Counted from the stretch's first letter, positions 44,272-54,385 are shown. The stretch: DNA of 64,000 bases from VFKI01 sp964647825 (GCA_964647825.1 CAZYJL010000005.1:62001-126000), one strand, 5' to 3'. Numbers and translations: made by a program. The notes: generated by a model from the sequence alone, not told the origin.

Positions 44272-44328
44272 CTTGTTTCATCTATCTAAGAAAAAACTAT
44301 ATTCATTTATTTAACTGTCGGATGAAGT

Positions 44329-44506
44329 GTAATATTAGTAGGCGTGTGTTTTTTGCTTAACTGCATATCAGTTGCCCATCAGCTGTTAAAAGTAATCGAA
44401 GCCATGCACTTTCATCGTACATGAAGCGTATTTTTATCAGTAAAATGCAGTTAGCTATTTGGCTATTGCCATCAGTTAAGCAAAAAACACACCACTGAGC
44501 TATTAC
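44329..44506 (+). mobile_element. Palindromic miniature element, copy C
   Basis: This copy of about 178 bases has inverted ends starting GTAAT, with an arm containing GTGTGTTTTTTGCTTAACTG on both sides. The interior closely follows copy B (CAGTTGCCCATCAGCTGTT). No clear target duplication is seen, and the left end is degenerate. It lies 57 bases after tRNA-Met and just beyond the end of the cytochrome gene. Confidence 0.82.
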
Positions 44507-44515
44507 CTATGAGAA

Positions 44516-44983
44516 TTAATCGGCCTGCTCTAACATATACTGAATAGTCTCTCGCAACTGCTCGTCACTACACTCAAAACATCCGCCACGTGCTGGCATT
44601 GCACCTGCACCATTCACTGTAATCGTTAACAAAGCATCGACTCCCATTTTTCGCCGCAGTTGCCATGCTTTTTTATCATCTAAACGCGGCGCATCCATTT
44701 CAATCACAGGCGTCTTCGCATGGCATGTTGCACAAAATTCTCGGAAAATTTTTCGACCCGCATCGCGATCACCCGCTAATTGTTTTACAAAAAGTGCGGG
44801 CGAATGAAATGTTTCAATTAAATGAATGGATTTATCTTGTTGCATATTGTTTGGCAAAGATGGCACTGACACATTATCTATTGTCTTTTTTGCTGGTAAA
44901 GGATGCTGGTGCAAAGAAAAATACCAGCCGCTCACCCCTGCGATGGCCAATAAAATAATGGATAAAATAAATCTCACAACCAT
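44516..44983 (-). CDS. Membrane-anchored c5-type cytochrome c
   Basis: The 155-residue protein has an N-terminal membrane helix (about residues 5-23), a linker, and one cytochrome c domain with CATCH at 84-88. The axial methionine is probably in GAGAMPARGG (near 129), followed by CFEC, as in cytochrome c5. It is probably an electron carrier near the terminal oxidase. It is the last gene of the leftward oxidase block, 16 bases after the thioredoxin-like gene. Heme attachment would rely on the Ccm system encoded nearby. Confidence 0.88.
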   Translation of the reverse strand: MVVRFILSIILLAIAGVSGWYFSLHQHPLPAKKTIDNVSVPSLPNNMQQDKSIHLIETFHSPALFVKQLAGDRDAGRKIFREFCATCHAKTPVIEMDAPRLDDKKAWQLRRKMGVDALLTITVNGAGAMPARGGCFECSDEQLRETIQYMLEQAD

Positions 44984-44999
44984 CTATCGAGTCTATCCA

Positions 45000-45506
45000 T
45001 CATGCCAATGCTGCGTGTTGCAATAAAGCTAAATCTGCAGAAAGTGAACGTGCGGTCACTGGCCCAAGAATTTGTTTCACTACCTTCCCTGCAGGATTCA
45101 CAATAAAAGTGACAGGTAATGCATCTGGCACTGGCGGTAAATGCAAAAGTGTGACGGGGTCTTCTTGTAATACAGGAAATGCAATTTTCATTCTTTGCAC
45201 AGCAAGGAGTAATTCTTGTGGCGCAAAATAATCATAATTGACGCCATAAAATTTCACTTTATTTGGTTGATGCTGATTGTCCAAATAAAATTGATTTAAC
45301 TCCTTGAGTTCATGCACACAATTATCACACCACGTTGCCCAATAATGCACGATCATCCACTGCTTTTGCCACGTGGCAGTGTCCACCGCATGGCCTTGTG
45401 CATCATGTAAAATAGGTGCTTCTACTTTTTTCTGACAAGCAAACAACATCATCAAAAAGATGCAACTGATTACCCATCGAAAGAGACGTATTTTTGAATA
45501 GTTCAT
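45000..45506 (-). CDS. TlpA/ResA-like thioredoxin lipoprotein
   Basis: This 168-residue protein has a lipoprotein signal ending LFAC (C24) and a thioredoxin fold with WATWCDNC (C60 and C63), YGVNYD and a cis-proline region (ALPVTFIVN). Such membrane-anchored thioredoxins reduce disulfides in copper or heme acceptor proteins during oxidase assembly. It overlaps the upstream SCO gene by four bases, supporting a role in CuA or cytochrome maturation. Confidence 0.87.
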   Translation of the reverse strand: MNYSKIRLFRWVISCIFLMMLFACQKKVEAPILHDAQGHAVDTATWQKQWMIVHYWATWCDNCVHELKELNQFYLDNQHQPNKVKFYGVNYDYFAPQELLLAVQRMKIAFPVLQEDPVTLLHLPPVPDALPVTFIVNPAGKVVKQILGPVTARSLSADLALLQHAALA

Positions 45507-46177
45507 CGGCGTGTTTGCAAAATCATCAAATAATCTTGCGCCATTTGTTTTGCCTCATGTGGATAGCTTAAATACGCTTGCAATTCACCCTCTGGATTAA
45601 ACAATAAAATTTCTGCACTGTGATTAATTGTATAATGATTTTTACCTTTACCATCCGCTTCAATTTTCGCAGCGGTAATATGTAGCGCTTTCTCTAATGC
45701 GATAGTTGCTCTGATCTCTGCCCGCGCACCAAGAAAATGTGGGTTAAACGCCGCAACATAACTTTTCATTCGAGCTAGCGTATCACGCTCAGGATCCACT
45801 GAAATCATCACAACTTGCGGTAAATTGTCGACCGACAATTTTGTTTCAAGAATGCGATACATGCCATTCAGCGCTGCCATAGTTGCAGGACACACCATAC
45901 CGCAATTGGTAAAGCCAAAAAACATCATTGTCCAACGATTTTTTAAATTTTCTTGCGTAAATAATTTGCCATTTGTTGCTTGCAATTGAAAACTTGGCAC
46001 ATCTTTACGCGCTTCTTTTAAATAAACACCATCAATTTTAACATCTTCTGGCGCTAACGCATGCGAACGAAAAAAAGCCGCATACATTGCAACGGAAACT
46101 AAAACTAGCGTTATCAGAATCACAAGTAATGCTAATTTAATATTTTTGTATTGACAATTCGACATCTCACACCTCAT
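45503..46177 (-). CDS. SCO1/SenC family copper chaperone
   Basis: SCO proteins help load copper into the CuA site of oxidase subunit II. The 224-residue product has an N-terminal membrane helix (about residues 14-34), the copper-binding CGMVC at C92/C96 in FFGFTNCGMVCPATM, and the third ligand H186 in INHSAEI. The fold is thioredoxin-like. It lies between the heme O synthase gene and a TlpA-like gene in the oxidase block. Confidence 0.93.
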   Translation of the reverse strand: MRCEMSNCQYKNIKLALLVILITLVLVSVAMYAAFFRSHALAPEDVKIDGVYLKEARKDVPSFQLQATNGKLFTQENLKNRWTMMFFGFTNCGMVCPATMAALNGMYRILETKLSVDNLPQVVMISVDPERDTLARMKSYVAAFNPHFLGARAEIRATIALEKALHITAAKIEADGKGKNHYTINHSAEILLFNPEGELQAYLSYPHEAKQMAQDYLMILQTRR

Positions 46178-46226
46178 AAAAAATTCATCATCATTTAAAA
46201 AAATAATTAATTATTTAATTAAAATT

Positions 46227-47135
46227 TCAAAAAACATAATGGTCTATAAGCAATAAAACAAAAACAATACTTAACCATGTAATTGAAAAATGAAAAACGC
46301 GGAGCGCTTGACGTGGTTCATCGCTACGATACAAACGCCATGCATAATATAAAAACAGGCCATTCGCAGGCACGATACCCAATAAATATACCCAGCTAGA
46401 CATACCATACATAAACGGCATCAATGAGACAGCTGTCAATAAAATCGTATAAAGCAGGACATTTAAACGCGTAAAAGGTATGCCATGCGTATTCGGTAAC
46501 ATAGGCACACTTGCATTGGCATAATCATGAAAACGATGAATTGCCAGCGCCCAAAAATGTGGTGGTGTCCAAACAAAAATAATTAACACGGGTAATAACG
46601 CTTCAGGTGAAAGTGCACCTGTCACAGCAGTCCAACCCAACAAAGGCGGCGCGGCACCTGCGATACCACCAATCACAATATTTTGTGGCGTCACATGTTT
46701 CAAATACAAAGTATAAAAAACAGCATAACCAACCAATGAAAATAACGTCAGCATCGCTGTTAACACATTCACAAAATAAATTAAAACCCACAAACCAATG
46801 ACACATAAAATGACTGAAAAAATAAAACTTTGATGCGTTGACAATCGACCTGTGGCAATTGGACGCTGATGCGTACGACGCATTAACCGATCAATTTGTC
46901 GATCTGCAATATGATTTAAAGCCGCCGCGGCTGCCGCCACAAACGCAATGCCTAGATTTCCAATAAAAAGCATTCGCCAAGGAACATGATTTGCAGGGGC
47001 CGCAAGACACATGCCCACAGCAGATGTCAGCAACATTAACAAAACAACGCGTGGCTTACACAATTCCAAATAATCACGCAACAATGAACGTTCCATAGAT
47101 TCAACGGACTGTTGCATCCCCATTACTTCACTCAT
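46227..47135 (-). CDS. ctaB: Protoheme IX farnesyltransferase (heme O synthase)
   Basis: This UbiA-family membrane enzyme adds a farnesyl chain to heme B to make heme O, the precursor of heme A. Nine or so membrane helices are seen. The diagnostic NHIADRQIDRLMRRTHQRP motif (NxxxDxxxD) and YANASVPMLP are present. The start at 47135 is used because it begins just after the ctaA stop; an earlier in-frame start would overlap ctaA by about 50 bases. An alternative name is cyoE. Confidence 0.94.
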   Translation of the reverse strand: MSEVMGMQQSVESMERSLLRDYLELCKPRVVLLMLLTSAVGMCLAAPANHVPWRMLFIGNLGIAFVAAAAAALNHIADRQIDRLMRRTHQRPIATGRLSTHQSFIFSVILCVIGLWVLIYFVNVLTAMLTLFSLVGYAVFYTLYLKHVTPQNIVIGGIAGAAPPLLGWTAVTGALSPEALLPVLIIFVWTPPHFWALAIHRFHDYANASVPMLPNTHGIPFTRLNVLLYTILLTAVSLMPFMYGMSSWVYLLGIVPANGLFLYYAWRLYRSDEPRQALRVFHFSITWLSIVFVLLLIDHYVF

Positions 47136-47139
47136 TACT

Positions 47140-48156
47140 CTATTTGCTCCGCCTACCTGCTGTCCATAGCCGAAAAATGACTGTCTCAAGAGAAATTAAT
47201 AGCAAAACTGCCATTAACGTGTGACTCACTGCGCTCCACACTGGCAATTGAAAAACAACATTGGCAATACCCAGAAAAACTTGGATAACCAACAAACCCA
47301 AAATAATATAAAATAATTTAAGATACTGAGGAAAAGCTGTTAACCAAAAAAATCCGCTTATCACTAAAAGTAACAACCAACCACTTACCATTAACGCACC
47401 CAAACGATGCAACATTTGAATCGTCTGTTTTGCAGGCTCAGATAGCATCCCACCCTCAAAATTAACGCCTGCAGGCACCCAATCAAATGCCGCCGCGAAA
47501 TGCCAATGCATTGTTTTACCATTCATACAAAAAGGAAAATCTGGACAACTCAACGAAGCGTAATTTGTGCTTGTCCACGCACCTAAACCAATTTGCATGA
47601 ATAAAATTAACAATGCACCCACTGACAGGAAAATCAATTTTTTTCTGTGCGGTAAAGGATTTTCTAAAATATATTTATCAGGTGTATTTGTTAAATAAAC
47701 CAACCATAACGTTGCAAAAATAAAAAAACCGCCAAATAAATGCTGTGATACTATCACCGGCATTAATTTTAAAGTCACCGTCAATTGACCTAATAAAATT
47801 TGATACGCCAATAGTCCCAATAAAATGACTGCTAACAATACATTACGAGGAGAACGAATAGCACGACACCCAACCAACAAAAAAATTATCATTAGTAAGA
47901 AAACACTTAAGATGCCAACAAAATACCGATGCAACATCTCAACCCAACCTTTGTAGGAAATAGATGCGTTCACTACTAAATGACCATAACATCCTGGCCA
48001 ATCCGGACAGCCTAAACCTGCATCCGCATGACGTGTATATGCACCCAACGCGATGACAAAAAATGCCAACAACACTGCAAACAATGCAACACTAGCGACA
48101 AATTTTGCTTGGCAGCGTATTGCAAAAAATAATTTAGCCAATTTGCGAAACCTCAA
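47140..48156 (-). CDS. ctaA: Heme A synthase CtaA
   Basis: CtaA oxidises heme O to heme A for the aa3 oxidase. The 338-residue protein has about eight membrane helices in two similar halves, with the conserved GLGCPDWPGCYGH motif near residue 48, LHRYFVGI near 76, and a second-half LHRLGALMV. It overlaps the preceding small membrane protein gene by 23 bases. Confidence 0.92.
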   Translation of the reverse strand: MRFRKLAKLFFAIRCQAKFVASVALFAVLLAFFVIALGAYTRHADAGLGCPDWPGCYGHLVVNASISYKGWVEMLHRYFVGILSVFLLMIIFLLVGCRAIRSPRNVLLAVILLGLLAYQILLGQLTVTLKLMPVIVSQHLFGGFFIFATLWLVYLTNTPDKYILENPLPHRKKLIFLSVGALLILFMQIGLGAWTSTNYASLSCPDFPFCMNGKTMHWHFAAAFDWVPAGVNFEGGMLSEPAKQTIQMLHRLGALMVSGWLLLLVISGFFWLTAFPQYLKLFYIILGLLVIQVFLGIANVVFQLPVWSAVSHTLMAVLLLISLETVIFRLWTAGRRSK

Positions 48157-48637
48157 GTAAATGTTTCAAATCGCGCAAAATATCCATCGGATCTGTTTTA
48201 TTTGGATAAAACATCAATACATTTGCCGCAGGATCAATCAAATAAATCCCCGTGATCAGCAACGCTTTGTTTTTCTTTGTTTGCGGAAAAAATTTTAAAA
48301 ATTCTGCATAAGACATTGTCTCCACAACAACACGCTGGCTTGCTTTGCCTAACGCCATTCGCACCTGTTGTAACGTATCTTTTAATGCCAGACAGGTTGT
48401 ATCGCATGACTTATCCATGCTATGCAAAATAATCCATCGAGGCTGACTACCCGCTATTTTTTTATAAAGCGCAGTATTATTCAAAACAGGCTGTAATAAT
48501 TGACCCCGATTTGTTTTTGCTAAATGAAAATAATTATGAAAATAAAACAAAATCATTGCCATAATCATTGGCACAAAAAAAACTGCCAATACGCCTATTA
48601 TTATTTTTTTACTTTGTTTCTTTTGCTCATTTATCAT
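48134..48637 (-). CDS. Small membrane-anchored oxidase-cluster protein
   Basis: This 167-residue protein has one N-terminal membrane helix (about residues 12-34) and a periplasmic region with a SCO/thioredoxin-like feel: WIILHSMDKSCDTTCLALKD with a CxxxC pair (near 78-82). It resembles the hypothetical transmembrane proteins found between surf1 and ctaA in many gammaproteobacteria. Its function is unknown; an assembly role is inferred from place. It overlaps the SURF1-like gene by one base. Confidence 0.7.
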   Translation of the reverse strand: MINEQKKQSKKIIIGVLAVFFVPMIMAMILFYFHNYFHLAKTNRGQLLQPVLNNTALYKKIAGSQPRWIILHSMDKSCDTTCLALKDTLQQVRMALGKASQRVVVETMSYAEFLKFFPQTKKNKALLITGIYLIDPAANVLMFYPNKTDPMDILRDLKHLLEVSQIG

Positions 48638-49383
48638 TAGCGACGCCGTTTAAAATAAAAATAAAGAGACATTAAGAACAAGACAAATGCCATTAAAAAC
48701 CATTGAATTGCATACCCCAAATGTTGCGCTGGCGGCATTGTACTCACAACCCAATCTCGCACAAATCCATCAGGCGCGGTTTTATCTAATCGTAAAATAA
48801 AAGGATAAAATTCTTTATGAAAAACCGTCGACAACTCTGCCAAATCAATTTTTTGCACAATCAGAGGACGTGCTGTTGAATTAGATATATTTGCTCCCAA
48901 CATAAATTGATACCCACCGACTTGCCGTGTATGTCCAACAGCTTGCGTTGCGACTGCTACTGGAATAACAGGTATCGCTGAAGCTGACTGCTGTGACATT
49001 AACGTTGGCGCAGCAATCCAACCACGATCTACCCAAATCATTTTTAAGGGCAATGCATTCGTTTCATTGGCAGGTAAAGGTGTTTGCAAATGAAAGGCAG
49101 TTAACACTTCATAGCCTAACTGACCATGATAGGTTTTATTTTCTACCAACAATGTTAATGCATTATCATAGTGTCCTTGTAACGCAACCCGTGAAAATTC
49201 TGGCGGCATCATTTTTTCTTGTCCAGTCAACATGACAGCTGGACCATTGATTGACGCCGTCGCAGCTTCTACTAATTTTTTTTTGCTATGATAGCGAGTT
49301 AACTGCCAATGCCCGAGATAACAAAAAAGTGTAATAAACACGACAGAAAAAAGATAAATCAAATTTGCGCGTGGTAGTCTCAT
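48637..49383 (-). CDS. SURF1 family oxidase assembly protein
   Basis: SURF1 helps insert heme A into oxidase subunit I. The 248-residue protein has membrane helices at both ends (about 8-25 and 222-242) and a periplasmic domain between. Typical features are LGHWQLTRYHSKKKLV, YEVLTAF, IWVDRGWI and the C-terminal HLGYAIQWFLMA. It is the third gene after subunit I, with a four-base overlap with cox11. Confidence 0.9.
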   Translation of the reverse strand: MRLPRANLIYLFSVVFITLFCYLGHWQLTRYHSKKKLVEAATASINGPAVMLTGQEKMMPPEFSRVALQGHYDNALTLLVENKTYHGQLGYEVLTAFHLQTPLPANETNALPLKMIWVDRGWIAAPTLMSQQSASAIPVIPVAVATQAVGHTRQVGGYQFMLGANISNSTARPLIVQKIDLAELSTVFHKEFYPFILRLDKTAPDGFVRDWVVSTMPPAQHLGYAIQWFLMAFVLFLMSLYFYFKRRR

Positions 49384-49949
49384 AAATCAATCCTACCTTT
49401 GGTATAGTGCGCTTGGTCTTTTTTAACGAATTCTGTCGCATCAAACAAAGTATAAGATAACGTTACCTCGCGGATATCTTTCCCAATACCAGGCTCAAGA
49501 AAAAAATACACTGGCATATCTGCTTTTTCATTATTAAAAAAATATTGCTGAGTAAAGCAAAAACATTCTGTTTTTTTCAAAAAACGCGCTGCATCAATTG
49601 GTGTAATACTTGGAATAGCTTGCACCGTGATTTCGTGACCTGTTTGATTTTGCGCGTAAAAATAAACAAGTTTACGTTCCCCAGGATGAATTAAAATAGA
49701 GTGTTGCAAAGGAATAAAGCGAAAATGCAATTTACCGTGCACGACAGTGGAGAATGTCACTTTGATAACGCGTGACATATCCACTTTCATCTGAGGATCA
49801 ATCCGCGCTGCAGAGCGCACGGACTGTCCATTGAAACCTTCCTGCTTACATACTAAACGATACAAAGGAACAAGCATGTAGCAAAAGCCGAACATAAAAA
49901 ACACGCCACAGACTAGCGCGATAACGAGCTTTCGGTCACGGGACCGCAT
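49380..49949 (-). CDS. ctaG: Cytochrome c oxidase assembly protein CtaG (Cox11)
   Basis: Cox11 delivers copper to the CuB site of subunit I. The product has an N-terminal membrane helix and a periplasmic immunoglobulin-like domain with the diagnostic ECFCFTQQ motif (copper-binding cysteines) and a late GIGKDIREVTLSYTLFDA. The start at 49949 overlaps the ctaD end by 14 bases; a start at 49985 would overlap more. The product is 189 residues. Confidence 0.92.
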   Translation of the reverse strand: MRSRDRKLVIALVCGVFFMFGFCYMLVPLYRLVCKQEGFNGQSVRSAARIDPQMKVDMSRVIKVTFSTVVHGKLHFRFIPLQHSILIHPGERKLVYFYAQNQTGHEITVQAIPSITPIDAARFLKKTECFCFTQQYFFNNEKADMPVYFFLEPGIGKDIREVTLSYTLFDATEFVKKDQAHYTKGRIDL

Positions 49950-51567
49950 GGGACTCGGCCTGCAAATTTTTGGGTGGCGTTTCAAAGGTATGATAAGGAA
50001 GCGGTGATGGCAGCGTCCATTCTAACCCTCTTGCACCTTCCCAAACACGTGCAGGCAGTTCTCCTTGTTTCGCTTTCCGGCCAAAACAGGCATTCAAAAT
50101 AATATAGAGAAAAATAAGTTGCGCAAAACCAAAAATAAACGCACCGACCGTACAGACTTGATTAAAATCTGTAAACTGTAATGCATAATCTGGAATCCGC
50201 CGAGGCATGCCAGCTAAGCCAAGAAAATGCATCGGTAAGAATGTCAGGTTCATCCCGATCACAGTCAGCCAAAAATGCCATTGGCCCAACGTTTCACTGT
50301 ACATTTTACCTGTCCATTTCGGTAACCAAAAATACACTGCAGCAATAATCGTAAACAGTGAGCCTGATACCAAGACATAGTGAAAATGCGCTACAACAAA
50401 ATAACTATCACGATACTGATAATCTGCAGGTGCTAGCGCCAACATCAAGCCAGAAAAGCCACCAAACGTGAACATCACGAGAAACCCAAGTGCAAATAAC
50501 ATGGGGGTTTCAAATGTAATTGACCCTTTGAATAAAGTGGCAATCCAGTTAAATACTTTAATGCCAGTCGGTACCGCAATTAACATTGTGGCGTACATAA
50601 AAAATAACTGTGCTGCTAACGGTGCACCCGTGGTAAACATATGATGCATCCAAACAACGAACCCAAGAAAAGCGATAACAATTGTCGCGTACACCATAAA
50701 ACGATAGCCAAATAAAGGCTTTCTAGCAAATGTCGGAATAATATCGGAGATAATACCGAACGCGGGTAGAATCAAAATATAAACTTCTGGATGGCCAAAA
50801 AACCAAAAAATATGCTGAAATAAAATGGGATCGCCACCACCCGCTGCTTTAAAAAATGCCGTTCCAAAATGACGGTCCATCAGCATCATCGTCACACAAC
50901 CCGCTAGCACTGGCATGACCGCTAACAATAAAAATGCTGTCACTAACCAAGACCAGACAAAAACCGGCATTTGCATCCATGTCATACCCGGCGCACGCAT
51001 ATTAAAAATCGTCACAACGATGTTCAGCGCTGCCAAAATAGAAGAAGCACCCATCATATGAACGGAGAAGATAAAAAAATCTGTACTGGGTGGCCCATAC
51101 GTGGTTGATAAAGGCGCATAAAACGTCCATCCAAAATCAGGCGCCGGACCACTCATAAACATCGTGCTAATCAACAAAGCAAATGCAAAAGGCAGCAACC
51201 AAAAACTCCAATTGTTTAATCGAGGCAACGCCATATCTGGCGCACCAATCATTAAAGGAATCATCCAATTGGCTAGCCCGGCCAACGCAGGCATGATGAC
51301 ACCAAAAATCATAATTAGACCATGTAATGTGGTCATTTCATTGTAAAACTCTGGGTTTAATAGCACTTTCCCTGGTTCAAACAACTCTGTCCGAATGAGC
51401 AACGCCATAAATCCGCCAAAAAACAGCATGATAAGACTAAAAAAGAGATATAAAGTGCCAATATCTTTATGGTTTGTTGTAAACAACCAGCGCTTCAACC
51501 CTTTTTCTGGGCCGTGATGGGCATCATCATGATGCATCTGTTGATCTGCGGTTATGGCATCGCTCAT
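49936..51567 (-). CDS. ctaD: Cytochrome c oxidase subunit I (aa3 type)
   Basis: This 543-residue, twelve-helix catalytic subunit carries heme a and the heme a3-CuB centre. Ligand motifs are visible: WFFGHPEVYILILPAFG (CuB histidine, cross-linked tyrosine and E-channel glutamate), WMHHMFTTG (two CuB histidines) and VAHFHYVLVSG (heme a3 and heme a histidines). The N-terminus is His-rich. It follows subunit II by 13 bases. The type is the A-family oxidase. Confidence 0.97.
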   Translation of the reverse strand: MSDAITADQQMHHDDAHHGPEKGLKRWLFTTNHKDIGTLYLFFSLIMLFFGGFMALLIRTELFEPGKVLLNPEFYNEMTTLHGLIMIFGVIMPALAGLANWMIPLMIGAPDMALPRLNNWSFWLLPFAFALLISTMFMSGPAPDFGWTFYAPLSTTYGPPSTDFFIFSVHMMGASSILAALNIVVTIFNMRAPGMTWMQMPVFVWSWLVTAFLLLAVMPVLAGCVTMMLMDRHFGTAFFKAAGGGDPILFQHIFWFFGHPEVYILILPAFGIISDIIPTFARKPLFGYRFMVYATIVIAFLGFVVWMHHMFTTGAPLAAQLFFMYATMLIAVPTGIKVFNWIATLFKGSITFETPMLFALGFLVMFTFGGFSGLMLALAPADYQYRDSYFVVAHFHYVLVSGSLFTIIAAVYFWLPKWTGKMYSETLGQWHFWLTVIGMNLTFLPMHFLGLAGMPRRIPDYALQFTDFNQVCTVGAFIFGFAQLIFLYIILNACFGRKAKQGELPARVWEGARGLEWTLPSPLPYHTFETPPKNLQAESHAVP

Positions 51568-51580
51568 TATATAAAACTCC

Positions 51581-52654
51581 TCACTGACCTTCTGCTTTCA
51601 ATACATCGGCGGGTTGGACAATCACTGGGTTGCCATGTCGTTTATTTAAACCGTCATTGCCCCATGCGTGACGCGTGTAACTAATGATGCTCGCCAAAGT
51701 CCGTGGATCAAGCTGCTCACCAAACGCTTGCATGGCGGTACCCTGCACCCCCTTTGTGATAAAGAGAATGTTCGCAACAGTTGGACCAGTCACCACCCGA
51801 CTACCCTTTAACGCTGGATAAGTTGGAGGCAGCCCAAGTCCAGTAGGTTGATGACACATCGCACAATTTTTTGCATACTCTTTCTCACCCTGCGCCAATA
51901 GCTCCGCCTCAGGAACGGGTTGCATCAATTTTTTTGTTTTCGCCGCAACGTCTCCTGGCTGATGTGCTGCTACCCATTGAGCAAACTCTTCTTTCGATAC
52001 TGCTTGCACGACAATTGGCATAAACCCGTGATTCACACCACATAGCTCGCCGCACTGACCACGATAAGTTCCAGGCTTCGTCACATAAATCCAGTTTTCA
52101 TTGATGTAGCCAGGTATGGCATCCTGCTTAACACCGAGCTCAGGAACCCACCATGCGTGAATCACATCGTCTGCAGTGATCAATAATTTTACTTTTGTAT
52201 TTACTGGCACAACCATTGGGTGATCTACTTCTAGTAAAAACCAAGGATCACGTTTAGCGTGGGGGTTATTAATTTGCTCAGGTGTTGTCGAAAGATTACT
52301 AAAAAAGCGAATACCTTGATCAAGATACTCATATTTCCATTTCCATTGATACCCTGTAATACGCACAGTCAAGCCTGACTCTTCTGTATTATGAATATGC
52401 GCTAAAACAATTGTGGCAGGGACTGCCAATGCAACCAAGATCAAAAATGGAATCACTGTCCAAAGAATCTCAACACCTAAGTGTTCATGAAAATGAACCG
52501 CTTTCGCACCCTTAGACTTGCGAAACTTGATCAATGAATAAATCAGTACGCTAAAAACTAACGCACCAATTGCACAGCACACATAAAATCCCGCCATATG
52601 TAGGCGCCAGATTTCATGACTCACAGGCGTTACGCCATAAGGCATATTAAACAT
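51581..52654 (-). CDS. ctaC: Cytochrome c oxidase subunit II with fused cytochrome c domain
   Basis: The 357-residue protein has two membrane helices (about 20-43 and 62-87) and a cupredoxin domain with the CuA ligands H166, C201, C205, H209 and M212 (CGELCGVNHGFM). A C-terminal cytochrome c domain (CAMCH at 264-268) follows, with a later methionine ligand. This is the caa3-type arrangement, in which electrons enter from a covalently attached cytochrome. It heads the leftward block. Confidence 0.95.
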   Translation of the reverse strand: MFNMPYGVTPVSHEIWRLHMAGFYVCCAIGALVFSVLIYSLIKFRKSKGAKAVHFHEHLGVEILWTVIPFLILVALAVPATIVLAHIHNTEESGLTVRITGYQWKWKYEYLDQGIRFFSNLSTTPEQINNPHAKRDPWFLLEVDHPMVVPVNTKVKLLITADDVIHAWWVPELGVKQDAIPGYINENWIYVTKPGTYRGQCGELCGVNHGFMPIVVQAVSKEEFAQWVAAHQPGDVAAKTKKLMQPVPEAELLAQGEKEYAKNCAMCHQPTGLGLPPTYPALKGSRVVTGPTVANILFITKGVQGTAMQAFGEQLDPRTLASIISYTRHAWGNDGLNKRHGNPVIVQPADVLKAEGQ

Positions 52655-52810
52655 TCGTATCCCGCTATTTTCTTCAAGTAAAATCCGTGGGCGCCAATTA
52701 CATCATATTCAGCAGATAAAACAAGCTGACAGAATATAAAAATCCGATATAGAATCTCCGCTCAATTTGAATCTTGTTTCAGAAACAGTTGATGAAGGAA
52801 CCTGTTTACC

Positions 52811-54385
52811 GTGCAAAAAGTAAAAAAAATGCTCGCCTCCCGCAAAGTGTGGATTCCGCTTGCTATCCTACTCGCTAGCCTTTTTGGAACGAGTGCTTGG
52901 GTGATTTCAGGCATTCTAGACAATATGAAAAAAGCCGCGCAGCCTGAACCTGCCGTTCCCTATACACCCAACTATCCGGTCTTACCGGCGAAAATAGCAA
53001 ACGACCCACTCATTCAGCGCGGCGATTATTTAGTAAAAGCGGGTGATTGTATAGCGTGCCATACGAACACCTCGCACAAAGAGAGCAAACCATTCGCTGG
53101 TGGTCTTGCCATGCAAACCCCCTTTGGTGTCATGCATACGCCAAATATCACACCGGACAAAGAAACCGGCATTGGCAGTTGGACAGACGCTGAATTTGTC
53201 AAGGCAATGCGCGAGGGGATCTCACCTAGAGGTCGTTTTCATTACTACTACCCTGCCTTTCCTTTTACCTATTTCAACCGTATGCCTGAAAAAGATATTC
53301 TTGCCATGCGTGCCTATCTCAACCAAATCCCTGCCGTGCACCAAGTGAATCTTGATAATGCAATGGTCTGGCCTTTCAGCTTACGTATTCTGCAACTTCC
53401 TTGGCGCATTCTATTTTTTCACCCTAAACCTGAAGACCAGCTCTCTGAAAATCCTGCCACGCCACTTGAACTTGGTAAATATTTGGTTGAAGGACCTGGA
53501 CATTGTGGTATGTGCCATACGCCTTCTTGGCATCTAATCTCAGAAGATCTTCCGTTGGGTGCACCAATTCGCAAGTATCACCTCACGGGTGCAAAAGTGC
53601 AGGGGTACCTTGCACCTAATATTTCTGCTAGCAATTTAGGCAATGTTTCAAATGATGAAATTGTCCGTGTATTTACAGAAAATCGCCTCATAGGAGGTGG
53701 TAAAGTCGTTGGGCCAATGCTCGAAGTCAATATGGATAGCTTACGTTATCTCCCTCGTAAAGATCTTGAAGCTATCGCAATCTACCTTAAATCAGTGAAG
53801 AGTGAAACGCCGCCCAAAGCCTCAAACGCATCGGGTGGGAAAGGAACTTATGAAAACTATTGCGCAGGTTGCCATGTTGCAGGGGCCGGTGGCGCACCTC
53901 GCTTTGGCGATGCAGCCGCATGGGCACCGCTGCTAAAATCGGGCGTAGATGCACTCTATACCAACGCTATCAAAGGCATAAACGGTATGCCGGCTAAGGG
54001 CACTTGTTTATCTTGTACCGATATAGAGATAAAAGAAGCAGTGGATTACATGATCGCACCCGTTGCTAATGCTGCCGCCAGCAGCGTCACTTTGCCTGCG
54101 CCAGTAAAAAAATTAACTCTCGAAGACGGTAAACGCATTTACACTGACAATTGTGCTGTTTGTCACAACACAGGCTTCAAAAATGCGCCAAAACCTGGCG
54201 ATGTCGCTGGCTTTAAAAAAGCCGTCGATGCGGGCTTTGTCAAAACGTATTTAGATATTAAAACAGGCCGCAATGGTCACCCTGCGCAAGGTGCTTGCCC
54301 CACCTGTTCCAATGCAGAGCTCATTGCCGCGCTTAAATACATGCTACAAGAAAGTGCGCCAGGAAAAAATTACAGCTTATGGTAA
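52811..54385 (+). CDS. Four-heme membrane-anchored cytochrome c
   Basis: This 524-residue protein starts with GTG after a GAAGGA site. An N-terminal helix (about residues 14-33) anchors it. Four CxxCH motifs lie at 80-84, 232-236, 351-355 and 448-452. The first two domains look like those of alcohol/gluconate dehydrogenase cytochrome subunits; the last two are c5-like (GMPAKGTCLSC and GHPAQGACPTC). No dehydrogenase partner is encoded nearby, so it probably feeds electrons to the oxidase encoded on both sides. It is transcribed divergently from subunit II and is followed 25 bases later by subunit III. Confidence 0.9.
   Translation: MQKVKKMLASRKVWIPLAILLASLFGTSAWVISGILDNMKKAAQPEPAVPYTPNYPVLPAKIANDPLIQRGDYLVKAGDCIACHTNTSHKESKPFAGGLAMQTPFGVMHTPNITPDKETGIGSWTDAEFVKAMREGISPRGRFHYYYPAFPFTYFNRMPEKDILAMRAYLNQIPAVHQVNLDNAMVWPFSLRILQLPWRILFFHPKPEDQLSENPATPLELGKYLVEGPGHCGMCHTPSWHLISEDLPLGAPIRKYHLTGAKVQGYLAPNISASNLGNVSNDEIVRVFTENRLIGGGKVVGPMLEVNMDSLRYLPRKDLEAIAIYLKSVKSETPPKASNASGGKGTYENYCAGCHVAGAGGAPRFGDAAAWAPLLKSGVDALYTNAIKGINGMPAKGTCLSCTDIEIKEAVDYMIAPVANAAASSVTLPAPVKKLTLEDGKRIYTDNCAVCHNTGFKNAPKPGDVAGFKKAVDAGFVKTYLDIKTGRNGHPAQGACPTCSNAELIAALKYMLQESAPGKNYSLW

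Noticed and set aside
44321..44514. Target-site duplication around element copy C
   Set aside because: The 8-base flanks do not match beyond chance, so no duplication is claimed.
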